Positions 41,730 to 50,017 of a DNA stretch of 64,000 nt are shown here, piece by piece. Source of the DNA: Caballeronia sordidicola (GTDB lineage Bacteria > Pseudomonadota > Gammaproteobacteria > Burkholderiales > Burkholderiaceae); NCBI RefSeq assembly GCF_000729995.1, contig NZ_JNFG01000006.1:205717-269716 (forward strand), in the 5' to 3' direction. Each line of letters begins with the position of its first letter. Positions within the stretch are counted from its first letter, which is position 1. The translations under genes were made by a program, and so were the position numbers. The notes under the pieces are model-generated. The model was not told the origin of the DNA and ran no database searches. It worked only from the letters and a program-made list of their open reading frames with translations.

Positions 41730-42125
41730 CTAATCCAGCGCCACGCGTGTCGCCTGCATCGCGAGCAACTGCCATTGCCCATCGACCTGGATGTGGATGG
41801 CCGTATACGCGATGGGAAACAGCAAGGCGCCGTTCTTCGACTCCATCTCGAGCAGCGCGCGGCCAAACACGATCCACGTGTCCCGCCCGCCCGGCATCAC
41901 GTCCTGCGACTGGATCTCGATCTGCCGATAACGCCGGCGCCCCGCGGTGATCGCATCAATAAACTGACGCTTCGTCTCGCGCTTGCCATTGGTGTGGACG
42001 TAGCTGGCGTTCTCCGCCAGCAGCGCGTCCAGCAATTCGCCGTCACCGTCGACCATCGCGCGGAAACGGTCCCGCTCTAGTTCACGGATTGCCTCGATGG
42101 GCGTATCGATGGGTTGTGCCGGCAT
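41730..42125 (-). CDS. SnoaL/NTF2-like (DUF4440) protein
   Basis: The 131-residue protein has the cone-shaped NTF2-like fold pattern: helical start IREL-ERDRFRAMVDGDGELLDALLAENASYVHTNGK and beta strands to the end (YTAIHIQVDGQWQLLAMQATRV). Such proteins are varied enzymes or binding proteins and the substrate is unknown. It lies 45 bp after pagL (stop at 42171) on the same strand. Confidence 0.8.
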   Translation of the reverse strand: MPAQPIDTPIEAIRELERDRFRAMVDGDGELLDALLAENASYVHTNGKRETKRQFIDAITAGRRRYRQIEIQSQDVMPGGRDTWIVFGRALLEMESKNGALLFPIAYTAIHIQVDGQWQLLAMQATRVALD

Positions 42126-42170
42126 CTGCAGTTCCTCTCACACTTGAGGAACCGATGGACACGGTCCTCG

Positions 42171-42737
42171 TCAGAAGTTGTATTGCAAATATATCTGGCT
42201 GAAATTTATACCAGGATTCGGGTGTTCGATACCGCCGTTGGATAAATGCTGAAACCGGAAGCCCGCCTGGTAGTTTTGATGGGCGCCGAATTGGGCTCCG
42301 ACGCCCACAACGTCGGCAAACTGAAAGGCCGAAGAGAAGGTACGCGTCTCGGTTTCGCGAACGTGCGACAAGACGCGTACCCCCACGCCCGCTTCCACAT
42401 AGGGCCGAAACCATCCCGAACTCTTGATGAAGCGGAACATCGGCGTCAGGCCGAATTCCCAGATCCCCGGATTCGATGCCTGGCTTTCGCGAATATCCCA
42501 GTAGGCAACGTGCGCTTCGCCCACAACAGTGAAGTGGAAACCGCCGATTTCCCACCAGGTCCAGTTAGGGTCCCAGACCACGCCGACATCCGCCTTCCGG
42601 ACGTCATGGTCGGCAACCCCGCCGGCGATCTGCAAACCGAACTGATCGGCATGGGCAGTGGCCGAAGCCAGGACCAGCGCACCGAACAACGCACCGTAGA
42701 AAGAGCACTTTTGCCAGACACTATTGTTCTTCTGCAT
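42171..42737 (-). CDS. pagL: Lipid A 3-O-deacylase PagL
   Basis: The 188-residue protein has a Sec signal peptide ending ATAHA (cleavage after about 30) and alternating hydrophobic beta strands of a small outer-membrane barrel, and ends in Phe. The catalytic motif HLSN (His164, Ser166, Asn167) matches the PagL His-Ser signature. It removes the 3-linked acyl chain of lipid A at the outer membrane, lowering its endotoxic activity. It is divergent from rpoH. A 13-bp palindrome lies about 90 bp upstream. Confidence 0.9.
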   Translation of the reverse strand: MQKNNSVWQKCSFYGALFGALVLASATAHADQFGLQIAGGVADHDVRKADVGVVWDPNWTWWEIGGFHFTVVGEAHVAYWDIRESQASNPGIWEFGLTPMFRFIKSSGWFRPYVEAGVGVRVLSHVRETETRTFSSAFQFADVVGVGAQFGAHQNYQAGFRFQHLSNGGIEHPNPGINFSQIYLQYNF

Positions 42738-42823
42738 GAATACTCCAGAACTGGATTCTCACAAGTCGGGCTTGCCACTTACGCAGCAAGCCGCCATTTT
42801 AGAGACGGTCTTAAAAAAGTGCT

Positions 42824-42836
42824 CAGAACAGTTCTG
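42824..42836. promoter_or_regulatory. 13-bp palindrome upstream of pagL
   Basis: CAGAAC-A-GTTCTG is a perfect inverted repeat. A minus-strand TAAAAT at 42796-42801 could be the pagL -10, putting the palindrome over the -35 area, a typical operator position. Confidence 0.4.
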
Positions 42837-43007
42837 CTGAATGAGGAAAAAGCGGAATTAAGTTTCGTCGAATCCCGATTGACGGGTAAATCGTGCGAAA
42901 ACTTGCAAATTTCTTTCGGTAAATTTGACGAGGAAAGCGTTTCACGGAGTGCAACAGTCAGGGAAAGCACGTAGTGGCTATTGGAGCGAAGATTCTAATA
43001 GCGTATG

Positions 43008-43035
43008 GGAACTTGGACACACAAGGCCCCTCTAA
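43008..43035 (+). promoter_or_regulatory. Sigma-E-like promoter of rpoH
   Basis: GGAACTT (43008-43014) and TCTAA (43031-43035), with 16 bases between, match the E. coli sigma-E consensus (GGAACTT-N15-GTCTAA) except for C in place of the first G of the -10. The expected start near 43042 lies in the CIRCE element. Confidence 0.65.
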
Positions 43036-43038
43036 TCC

Positions 43039-43065
43039 TTAGCACTCGAAATAGCAGAGTGCTAA
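43039..43065. promoter_or_regulatory. CIRCE operator (HrcA site) upstream of rpoH
   Basis: TTAGCACTC - 9 bases - GAGTGCTAA is a perfect match to the CIRCE consensus. It also contains TTAGCA and overlaps TAATAT (43063-43068), spaced 18 bp, which would serve as a sigma-70 promoter that bound HrcA would block. Confidence 0.95.
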
Positions 43066-43076
43066 TATCCTGCTAG

Positions 43077-43100
43077 ACCCGGTTTTTCATCGGGTTTTTT
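43077..43100 (+). terminator. Terminator-like hairpin in the rpoH leader
   Basis: ACCCG / CGGGT with a 9-nt loop is followed by TTTTT, only seven bases before the rpoH Shine-Dalgarno (AAGGAG, 43107-43112). It may attenuate transcription or control translation. The stem is short. Confidence 0.45.
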
Positions 43101-43121
43101 GTTGATAAGGAGCACACAAGC

Positions 43122-44057
43122 GTGACCAATGCGATGACCCTCCCGAATACTGGACACTCGGCGCCGGCCAAGGCCGCTTCGGCAGGTGCGCTGACGTTTG
43201 CGCAGTCGTCCATGTTGACCGGCCAGATCGGCAACATCGACGCCTACATTTCGGCTGTCAACCGGATTCCGATGCTAACGCCGTCGGAAGAACGTCAGTA
43301 CGCCACCGAATTCCGTGACAACGACAACCTGGACGCCGCTCGCCAGCTCGTGCTGTCGCACCTGCGGCTGGTGGTATCGATTGCCCGCAATTACCTTGGG
43401 TACGGCCTGCCCCACGCCGACCTGATTCAGGAAGGCAATATCGGTTTGATGAAAGCCGTGAAGCGCTTCGATCCGCAACAGAACGTGCGGCTGGTGTCAT
43501 ATGCCATGCACTGGATCAAGGCTGAGATTCACGAGTACATCCTGCGCAACTGGCGCACGGTGAAAGTGGCGACCACGAAGGCACAGCGCAAGCTCTTTTT
43601 CAACCTTCGCAGCCACAAGACCGGACACAACGCGTTCACGCCGGACGAGGTCGATAGCCTGGCGAAAGAGCTGAATGTGAAGCGCGAAGAAGTCTCGGAG
43701 ATGGAAACGCGTCTTTCGGGCGGGGACATCGCGCTGGAAGGTCAGATCGATGACGGCGAGGAATCGTATGCGCCTATCGCGTATCTGGCCGACTCGCACA
43801 ATGAGCCGACCAACGTGCTGGCGTCCCGTCAGTTCGACAAGCTGCAAAGCGAGGGGTTGTCGACCGCGCTCGAGTCGCTCGACGAACGCAGCCGCCGGAT
43901 CGTTCAGGCGCGCTGGCTTGAAGTGGAAGACGACGGTTCGGGTGGCAAGACGCTGCATGAACTCGCTGACGAGTTTGGAGTATCGGCTGAACGGATTCGT
44001 CAGATCGAAGCCAGCGCAATGAAGAAAATGCGCTCGGCGCTGACTGAATACGCGTAA
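43122..44057 (+). CDS. rpoH: RNA polymerase sigma-32 (heat-shock) factor
   Basis: The 311-residue protein starts at GTG 43122 with AAGGAG nine bases upstream. It has the sigma-70 regions: 1.2, region 2 with DLIQEGNIGLMKAVKRFDPQ and the -10 binding helix YAMHWIKAEIHEYIL, the RpoH box QRKLFFNLR (the FtsH/core contact specific to sigma-32), and region 4 with helix-turn-helix TLHELADEFGVSAERIRQIE. It directs heat-shock and proteostasis genes. The upstream sigma-E and CIRCE sites suggest control by envelope stress and HrcA. Confidence 0.97.
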   Translation: MTNAMTLPNTGHSAPAKAASAGALTFAQSSMLTGQIGNIDAYISAVNRIPMLTPSEERQYATEFRDNDNLDAARQLVLSHLRLVVSIARNYLGYGLPHADLIQEGNIGLMKAVKRFDPQQNVRLVSYAMHWIKAEIHEYILRNWRTVKVATTKAQRKLFFNLRSHKTGHNAFTPDEVDSLAKELNVKREEVSEMETRLSGGDIALEGQIDDGEESYAPIAYLADSHNEPTNVLASRQFDKLQSEGLSTALESLDERSRRIVQARWLEVEDDGSGGKTLHELADEFGVSAERIRQIEASAMKKMRSALTEYA

Positions 44058-44115
44058 GCGTTTAGTGCAGGAGTTTCGCCGCTTGAGTTTTTAGCGGTGC
44101 AGAGAGAAACCTTGA

Positions 44116-44150
44116 AAGCCTGCCGTCGAAAGATGGCGGGCTTTTGTTTG
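44116..44150 (+). terminator. Intrinsic terminator after rpoH
   Basis: AAGCCTGCC / GGCGGGCTT (one wobble) with a 10-nt loop is followed by TTTGTTT. Confidence 0.75.
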
Positions 44151-44185
44151 CCTGCTCGATTTGGGTGTGCGCGACGCGCACCCAT

Positions 44186-44221
44186 GAAAATGCGGCGCCA
44201 GAGGTTTCCCCATGGCGCCGC
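44186..44221 (-). terminator. Intrinsic terminator of the cyo operon
   Basis: GCGGCGCCA / TGGCGCCGC, a 9-bp perfect stem with a 12-nt loop, lies 31 bp past the cyoD stop. ATTTTC follows on the minus strand. Confidence 0.75.
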
Positions 44222-44251
44222 CCGGCGTTCAGCCAGCAGACCGTCTACCGC

Positions 44252-44584
44252 CTAGCGCGACATCATGTGGGCGCCGACGTTATGCAGCACCCATAACGTC
44301 CCGCCGATCAGGATCACCGCCACCATCACGGTAAATCCGAACGCGAGCACGTTCCATCGCTGCGATGACGACGTGTTCATATGCAGGAAAAACACCAGAT
44401 GCACGAGGATTTGAACGAACGCGAGCACCGCGATCGCGATGATCGACTCGGTCGGCCCCAACGCCTGTTGCATGACCAGTCCAAAAGCCGCGGCCGTCAG
44501 CACGACCGACAGGACGAAGCCAATGACATACGAGCGCACGCTGCCGTGGCCCGCGCCGGTATCGATTGAATGTGCGTGTGCCAT
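44252..44584 (-). CDS. cyoD: Cytochrome bo3 ubiquinol oxidase subunit IV
   Basis: The 110-residue protein has three TM helices (about 22-40, 47-67, 84-106) of the COX4-pro/CyoD family. FVQILVHLVFFLHMN is the family's conserved second helix. It stabilises CuB binding in subunit I. It directly follows cyoC with no gap and ends the operon. Confidence 0.95.
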   Translation of the reverse strand: MAHAHSIDTGAGHGSVRSYVIGFVLSVVLTAAAFGLVMQQALGPTESIIAIAVLAFVQILVHLVFFLHMNTSSSQRWNVLAFGFTVMVAVILIGGTLWVLHNVGAHMMSR

Positions 44585-45193
44585 TTATACGACGCTCGTC
44601 AGATAAACAAAGGTAAAGACGCAAATCCACACGATGTCCAGAAAGTGCCAGAAAAGGCTGAGACACGTGAGGCGCGTCAGATCGCGTTGGGTAACTTTCT
44701 TGTTGCCGATGACCTGAATAGCCAGGACCACCATCCAGATCAGGCCGACCGTTACGTGCAAGCCGTGCGTGGCGACCAGCGTGAAGAACGCCGACAAAAA
44801 CGCACTGCGATCGGGTCCGTAACCCTGCGCGATCAGCATGCTGAACTCGTGGATTTCCAGCCCGATAAACAAAGCGCCCAGCACGAAGGTAACGCCGAGC
44901 CACGCCAGCAGCGCGGCCGACTTGCCCTTGTGAGCGGCCAGCATGCCGAAGCCGAACGTGATGCTGCTCAGCAGGAGAATGGCCGTTTCCAGCATGACGC
45001 CGGGAAGCTCGAAGACGTCCTTACCCGACGGACCGTCCGCGAACTGATGACCCATGACCGCGAACACAGCGAACAACGACGCAAAGATGATGCAGTCGGT
45101 CATCAGGTACACCCAGAACCCGAACACGGTGTTCGATGCACCGTGATCATCGTGGGATCCCGTCAGATCGAGCGAGATGGTTTTTTGCAGCAT
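44585..45193 (-). CDS. cyoC: Cytochrome bo3 ubiquinol oxidase subunit III
   Basis: The 202-residue protein has five TM helices typical of CyoC (FGFWVYLMTDCIIFASLFAVF; THGLHVTVGLIWMVV; FWHFLDIVWICVFTFVYL). It lacks the first two helices of aa3-type subunit III. Its start overlaps the cyoB stop. Confidence 0.96.
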   Translation of the reverse strand: MLQKTISLDLTGSHDDHGASNTVFGFWVYLMTDCIIFASLFAVFAVMGHQFADGPSGKDVFELPGVMLETAILLLSSITFGFGMLAAHKGKSAALLAWLGVTFVLGALFIGLEIHEFSMLIAQGYGPDRSAFLSAFFTLVATHGLHVTVGLIWMVVLAIQVIGNKKVTQRDLTRLTCLSLFWHFLDIVWICVFTFVYLTSVV

Positions 45194-47199
45194 TACAGTG
45201 CCTCCTGCAGGTCGAGCGAGCGCGCCGGTGTTGTCGGCGTGCCGTCCATGCCGGCGACAGTTTCAGCGGAAATGGTGTAGTCGATATCGTCGTCGTAGCT
45301 TCGCAGGATCAGCGTGACGACCACGCCCAGGAACCCGGCGATTGCCAGCCACCAGATATGCCAGACCAGCGCGAAACCAATAGCGAGGCTAAACAAGCCG
45401 ATGATCAACCCGGCGCTCGTATTGCGCGGCATATGGATGTCGCGGTAGTCCTCGACTGCATGGCGCGTTCGGCCGCGTTCCTTCATGTGCGCGAAGGCGT
45501 CGAGTTCATGAATCACAGGCAGGACCGCGAAGTTGTAGAGGGGCGGCGGTGAACTCGTTGCCCATTCGAGCGTGCGGCCATTCCACGGATCTCCCGTGAC
45601 GTCCTTGTACGCAGGCGAGTTACGTTTCACCACGCTGACCACGACCTGAGCGACCTGGAACAGCACGCCCACGAGAATGATCAACGCGCCGATCAACGCA
45701 ACGACCATGTACGGCTGCCAGCCCGGCGTGTCGTAGTGATTCATGCGGCGCGTTGCACCCATGAAACCCAGCACGTACAGCGGCATGAACGCGGTCCAGA
45801 AACCCACGAACCAGCACCAGAACGCGCACTTGCCGAGCGTTTCGTTCAGCTTGAAACCGAACGCCTTCGGGAACCAGTACGTGAAGCCGGCGAGATACCC
45901 GAACACCACGCCGCCGATAATCGCGTTATGGAAGTGCGCGATCAGGAACAGGCTGTTATGCAGCACAAAGTCTGCTCCCGGCACGGCCAGCAGCACACCC
46001 GTCATGCCGCCAACGGTGAACGTGATCATGAAGCCGATCGTCCACAACACCGGCGACGAAAACTCCAGCCGGCCCTTATAGATGGTGAACAGCCAGTTGA
46101 AGATCTTCACGCCGGTCGGAATAGCGATGATCATGGTCATGATCCCGAAGAACGCATTCACGTTCGCACCGGAACCCATCGTGAAGAAGTGATGCAGCCA
46201 CACGAGCAGCGACAGCACCATGATCGAGCACGTTGCATAGACCATCGTCTTGTAGCCGAACAGCGGCTTTTTCGCGAACGTAGCCACCACTTCCGAGTAG
46301 ATGCCGAACGCCGGCAACACCAGGATGTACACCTCCGGATGGCCCCACGCCCAGATCAGGTTCAGGTAAAGCATGGCGTTACCGCCGGCATCATTCGTGA
46401 AGAAATGCATGCCGAGGTAACGGTCGAGCGCGAGCAATGCGAGCGTTGCGGTGAGGATCGGGAACGTCGCGAGAATCAGCACGTTCGAGCACAGCGCGGT
46501 CCACGTGAACACCGGCATCTTCATGAACGTCATGCCCGGCGCGCGCATCTTGAGGATCGTCACGAAGAAGTTGATGCCGGTCAGCACAGTCCCTATGCCG
46601 GAAAGCTGCAGACTCCATAAGTAGTAGTCGACACCCGCCCCCGGACTGAATTGCAACTCCGACAACGGCGGATACGCCAGCCATCCGGTTTGCGCGAAAT
46701 CTCCGATAACCAGCGAGATATTCATCAGCATCGCGGCAATCGCGGTCATCCAGAAACTCAGCGAATTGATGAACGGGAATGCGACGTCGCGGGCGCCGAT
46801 TTGCAGCGGCACCACAATGTTCATCAAACCGATCATGAACGCCATCGCCATGAAGAAAATCATGATGACGCCGTGCGCCGTGAAGATCTGGTTGTAGTGC
46901 TCGGGCGGCAAAAATCCCGGGCCGTTATAGGCCAGCGCGAGCTGCGTGCGCATCATGAGCGCATCGACGAAACCGCGCAGCAGCATTAACACCGCCACGA
47001 CGATATACATCACGCCAATCTTCTTGTGATCGACCGACGTCAGCCATTCACTCCAGAGATAGCCCCACTTCTTGAACCATGTCAGCGCAACGACCACGGC
47101 CAGCACAATGACGGCCATGAACGCCGCCGCGGCCATGATGATCGGCTGATCGAACGGTATGTCCGATAGCGTTAATTTTCCCAACAAATTTCCAAACAT
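45193..47199 (-). CDS. cyoB: Cytochrome bo3 ubiquinol oxidase subunit I
   Basis: This 668-residue heme-copper oxidase subunit I has fifteen or so TM helices. The heme/CuB ligand region [20 protein letters not shown], the K-channel segment and HHFFTMG with its pair of His are intact. The low-spin heme His and the high-spin heme His ([11 protein letters not shown]) are present. It reduces O2 to water with quinol electrons and pumps protons. The N-terminal extra helix fits CyoB rather than aa3. Confidence 0.97.
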   Translation of the reverse strand: MFGNLLGKLTLSDIPFDQPIIMAAAAFMAVIVLAVVVALTWFKKWGYLWSEWLTSVDHKKIGVMYIVVAVLMLLRGFVDALMMRTQLALAYNGPGFLPPEHYNQIFTAHGVIMIFFMAMAFMIGLMNIVVPLQIGARDVAFPFINSLSFWMTAIAAMLMNISLVIGDFAQTGWLAYPPLSELQFSPGAGVDYYLWSLQLSGIGTVLTGINFFVTILKMRAPGMTFMKMPVFTWTALCSNVLILATFPILTATLALLALDRYLGMHFFTNDAGGNAMLYLNLIWAWGHPEVYILVLPAFGIYSEVVATFAKKPLFGYKTMVYATCSIMVLSLLVWLHHFFTMGSGANVNAFFGIMTMIIAIPTGVKIFNWLFTIYKGRLEFSSPVLWTIGFMITFTVGGMTGVLLAVPGADFVLHNSLFLIAHFHNAIIGGVVFGYLAGFTYWFPKAFGFKLNETLGKCAFWCWFVGFWTAFMPLYVLGFMGATRRMNHYDTPGWQPYMVVALIGALIILVGVLFQVAQVVVSVVKRNSPAYKDVTGDPWNGRTLEWATSSPPPLYNFAVLPVIHELDAFAHMKERGRTRHAVEDYRDIHMPRNTSAGLIIGLFSLAIGFALVWHIWWLAIAGFLGVVVTLILRSYDDDIDYTISAETVAGMDGTPTTPARSLDLQEAL

Positions 47200-47202
47200 G
47201 GC

Positions 47203-48093
47203 TTACCCCTTCGTGCGGCAGATCGGGTCGGGTATGTTGCGAGCATGCCCGTTGTTATATTTCGCGACGATGCTCTGAAACAGATTCGCGTCGACCTTGG
47301 AGAAGTACTGGACCGGATGCTTTTCGGTCGGCGCGGCAACGGCCGCGTAGTTCACGCCGTCGAGCTGACCCGGCGATGACTTCACCTTTGCGACCCAGGC
47401 AGCAAACTCTTCGGGCGTAGTCGCCACGGCGCGGAATTTCATGTCCGAGAAGCCCTGGCCGCTGAAATTCGCAGAGATGCCGGCATAGTCCCCGGCTTCA
47501 TCGGCGATCAAATGCAGCTTGGTTTGCATGCCCGCCATTGCATAGATCTGACCGCCTAATTGCGGGATGAAGAATGAGTTCATCACCGAATCTGACGTGA
47601 TCTTGAAGTTCACCGGCGTACCAACGGGAAATTCAATCCGATTAACCGATGCAATACCCAGATCCGGATAAATGAATAACCATTTCCAGTCGAGCGCGAC
47701 GACTTCGACATTAATCGGTTTGACCGCAGAGACAAGCGGTTTATAAGGATCAAGCGCGTGCGTGCTCTTGTACGTCAGAATACCGAGATAAAGGATAATC
47801 AGACTAGGGACCAGCCAGACCACGATTTCGATCTTGGTCGAGTGAGCCCATTTCGGCAAATACTCGGCAGATGTATTCGATTGCCGATATTTCCACGCAA
47901 ACAACAGTGTTAGGAAGATGACCGGTACCACCACGATCAGCATGGCGTACGTGGACGTAAGAATAAGATTCTTCTCAGCCAGCCCGATGCTGCCCTTAGG
48001 ATCGAGTAGATCCATCTGGCCACAGCCCGACAGGAGAAGAGCAGGGAAAATTGCTAACCGCTTGCAAAATCCCGACCCGGATTTTTGTTTCAT
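47203..48093 (-). CDS. cyoA: Cytochrome bo3 ubiquinol oxidase subunit II
   Basis: The 296-residue lipoprotein has a signal with lipobox LLLSGC (Cys about 24), two TM helices (about 45-70, 90-110) and a cupredoxin domain (WKWLFIYPDLGIASVNRIEFPVG). It lacks the CuA Cys/His ligands, as expected for a quinol oxidase. It contributes the ubiquinol-facing side. It is the first gene of cyoABCD with a 3-bp gap to cyoB. Confidence 0.96.
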   Translation of the reverse strand: MKQKSGSGFCKRLAIFPALLLSGCGQMDLLDPKGSIGLAEKNLILTSTYAMLIVVVPVIFLTLLFAWKYRQSNTSAEYLPKWAHSTKIEIVVWLVPSLIILYLGILTYKSTHALDPYKPLVSAVKPINVEVVALDWKWLFIYPDLGIASVNRIEFPVGTPVNFKITSDSVMNSFFIPQLGGQIYAMAGMQTKLHLIADEAGDYAGISANFSGQGFSDMKFRAVATTPEEFAAWVAKVKSSPGQLDGVNYAAVAAPTEKHPVQYFSKVDANLFQSIVAKYNNGHARNIPDPICRTKG

Positions 48094-48320
48094 ACCTTGC
48101 CCGATTTCAACGTTTTTGAGATATTACGTTTCGACTTTTAACCAGCCTCGGGAGAAGGGTAGCGCGATTTCAAGCCGCGACTTATTCCAACTTTTTCGAA
48201 AAATATTTTGTGTTTATTTGGGGTGACTTATTGCCGCATATTTATACGTCACGTGAATGCGGCGATTTGACCCAGATTATCGAGATAATAACCATTATGT
48301 ATAAATAAAGATAATAAAAA
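48094..48320. promoter_or_regulatory. AT-rich upstream region of the cyo operon
   Basis: This stretch is markedly AT-rich for the genome. It has an inverted repeat GCCGCAT / ATGCGGC around 48233-48264 and several TATA-like words. It should contain the cyoA promoter. I see no clear FNR/ANR box. Confidence 0.4.
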
Positions 48321-48348
48321 GCGAGGGCCTGGATTCCCAGGCCCTCGC
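48321..48348 (-). terminator. Strong intrinsic terminator after DUF1996 gene
   Basis: GCGAGGGCCTGG / CCAGGCCCTCGC, a 12-bp perfect stem with a 4-nt loop, is followed on the minus strand by TTTTTAT. Confidence 0.9.
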
Positions 48349-48375
48349 GTCACGCCAACACATTTCGGCAAGCGA

Positions 48376-49767
48376 TCACTTCAAATACAACCCCGGCGCC
48401 CACGATCCCTGCAGGGAGGAAAACTGGAAGGTCTTTCCCGTCGCATTGCGAATGCAGATTGCAATCTGCTTCGCTCCGGCTTGCTTCTGCGACGCTATAT
48501 AGGCGCTGATGTCGTTGTTGCGAACCTGCTGGACGTTGTCCGCATAAATTCCGCCGAGGTAGTCACTGTCGCTCGAACGGCACGCAGATGCCGTAGGCAG
48601 GTTCGAGGTGTCGTCCCAGTCCGTGGTCGCGGAATAGATCCAGAGCATGACAGCGCTGGAATCGGTTACGTTCCCGCCAAGCGTCTGGAGGTAAGAAGCG
48701 GCATACGAGTAGTCGTTCAAGTTTTCCGGCATCGGAAATTTGATCAGGATGACGTCGCCCGGCGCCGAGACCAACGTTGCGCCCGTCGGACGAACGGCAC
48801 CGGTGCTGTCCAACTGGACGTTTGCGCTGGTCTTCGAATAATAAGCGGGGATGTTCTTGCTGCAGGTCGAGCCGGCGACTTCACCCCTGTTCATGCAGGT
48901 ATCGACGATGTACTGCATGCTTTCGGCGTGCCACGCATTGATAAAATCACCGTGCGCCGTGTACATGCTGCCCCATTGCGGCACCCATTGACCGTTTTGG
49001 AATATCGGATCCAGCGACAACTGCGCGGTGGACAAGTCCGGATCATTTCCAAGGGGATACACGACATTCATCTGCAACTCAGGAATCTTGACCGGGTAAT
49101 TAGCGGGACACGTACCGTCAGAGTTTCGATACGCCACGTTGAGCGCGCCGTTTGCAGCTTTCATGAGGCTGTTCATTCGCTCCGTCCGGCTCGTGCCAAA
49201 GATCGGTTTCAGCGTCTTGCCATCCCAGCAATCCGGAAAATGCACGGAAATATGGAGTTCGGAGGGCTCACCTGTGCTCGCGCTATTGGGCGGACAGCTC
49301 GTTGGCATTGTCGTCGTGAATTTGTTGGTGCCCATGCATATGAAGTTCACATGCGGGTTGGGAGCCGTGCCCATGTGATCGCCGGCCAGCATTTGAAGGC
49401 CCGGCGGAATCGCGTGAACCGGCGCCGAGTCCACCGGTTGATCATTCTTGTAGTAGGTCTTCTCGTAGGTTGGCACAACAATCCCCGACGCCCGCTTCAA
49501 TTGTGGCACCCAGTAGGCCGAGCGGTCGGCGGTCGAATCGCAATTCACGGCCTTATTGGTGCTCAGCGAGTCGTAGGTGCTGTTCGCATTCGTGCCTGGA
49601 TTGGCGAAGAAATCATGCACCATGGCCTCTCCCGGTTTCCCTGGATAAACAATGGGATCATCGGCCAGCGTGTGCGAATAGTTGCAATCCGAATTGAATG
49701 AGGTACCGGCGTGCGCAATGCTCACGCCAAGCATGAGCGTGATCCAGATGACGATGCGTAGCTTCAT
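48376..49767 (-). CDS. Secreted DUF1996-domain protein
   Basis: The 463-residue protein has a Sec signal peptide (MKLRIVIWITLMLGVSIAHA). The mature part shows DUF1996 landmarks: HDFFANPGTNANSTYDSL, RSAYWVPQL, GLQMLAGDHMG, HISVHFPDCWDGKTL, YPVKIPELQMNVVYPLG and MYTAHGDFINAWH. DUF1996 is best known from secreted fungal and actinobacterial proteins of unknown function, often next to carbohydrate-active domains. About 165 further residues (300-463) continue after the recognisable domain and I do not recognise them. Cys residues are numerous, suggesting disulfides. It stands alone with its own terminator. Confidence 0.8.
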   Translation of the reverse strand: MKLRIVIWITLMLGVSIAHAGTSFNSDCNYSHTLADDPIVYPGKPGEAMVHDFFANPGTNANSTYDSLSTNKAVNCDSTADRSAYWVPQLKRASGIVVPTYEKTYYKNDQPVDSAPVHAIPPGLQMLAGDHMGTAPNPHVNFICMGTNKFTTTMPTSCPPNSASTGEPSELHISVHFPDCWDGKTLKPIFGTSRTERMNSLMKAANGALNVAYRNSDGTCPANYPVKIPELQMNVVYPLGNDPDLSTAQLSLDPIFQNGQWVPQWGSMYTAHGDFINAWHAESMQYIVDTCMNRGEVAGSTCSKNIPAYYSKTSANVQLDSTGAVRPTGATLVSAPGDVILIKFPMPENLNDYSYAASYLQTLGGNVTDSSAVMLWIYSATTDWDDTSNLPTASACRSSDSDYLGGIYADNVQQVRNNDISAYIASQKQAGAKQIAICIRNATGKTFQFSSLQGSWAPGLYLK

Positions 49768-49924
49768 GAACGACTCCTGAAACGAAACAGCAACAATGAA
49801 GGGGTTGATTTCTCAAGGCGATTTTATTTAGGTAAACTTAACAAATGCCACTCAGAATAAACGCGACAGTTGTCTTTCGCGACAGATGGTTTTAATCCAG
49901 CGCCAGACTGAAACGGTCAAAAAA

Positions 49925-49958
49925 AATGCGGCTCCATCGGTAACGATGGAGCCGCATT
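49925..49958 (-). terminator. Strong intrinsic terminator of the nag operon
   Basis: A 15-bp perfect stem (AATGCGGCTCCATCG and its complement) with a GTAA loop lies about 60 bp after nagE. On the minus strand it is followed by a T-run. Confidence 0.9.
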
Positions 49959-50017
49959 GCTAACTGCTTATGTCCGGCTCAGCCCTTCGGGCTTAAGCGG
50001 CCGAACCCCCTCAACAT

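Noticed and set aside
42779..42970. 63-codon minus-strand frame between pagL and rpoH
   Set aside because: No ribosome site, no domain, and it covers the likely pagL promoter.
43008..43035. Sigma-32-type promoter (CTTGxx / CCCCTCTA) upstream of rpoH
   Set aside because: The -35-like and -10-like words are only 8 bases apart, too close for sigma-32. The sigma-E reading has exact spacing.
48481..49701. 406-codon plus-strand frame antisense to the DUF1996 gene
   Set aside because: It is rich in Arg/His/Val with no domain, and mirrors a well-supported minus-strand gene. Long antisense frames are expected at this GC content.
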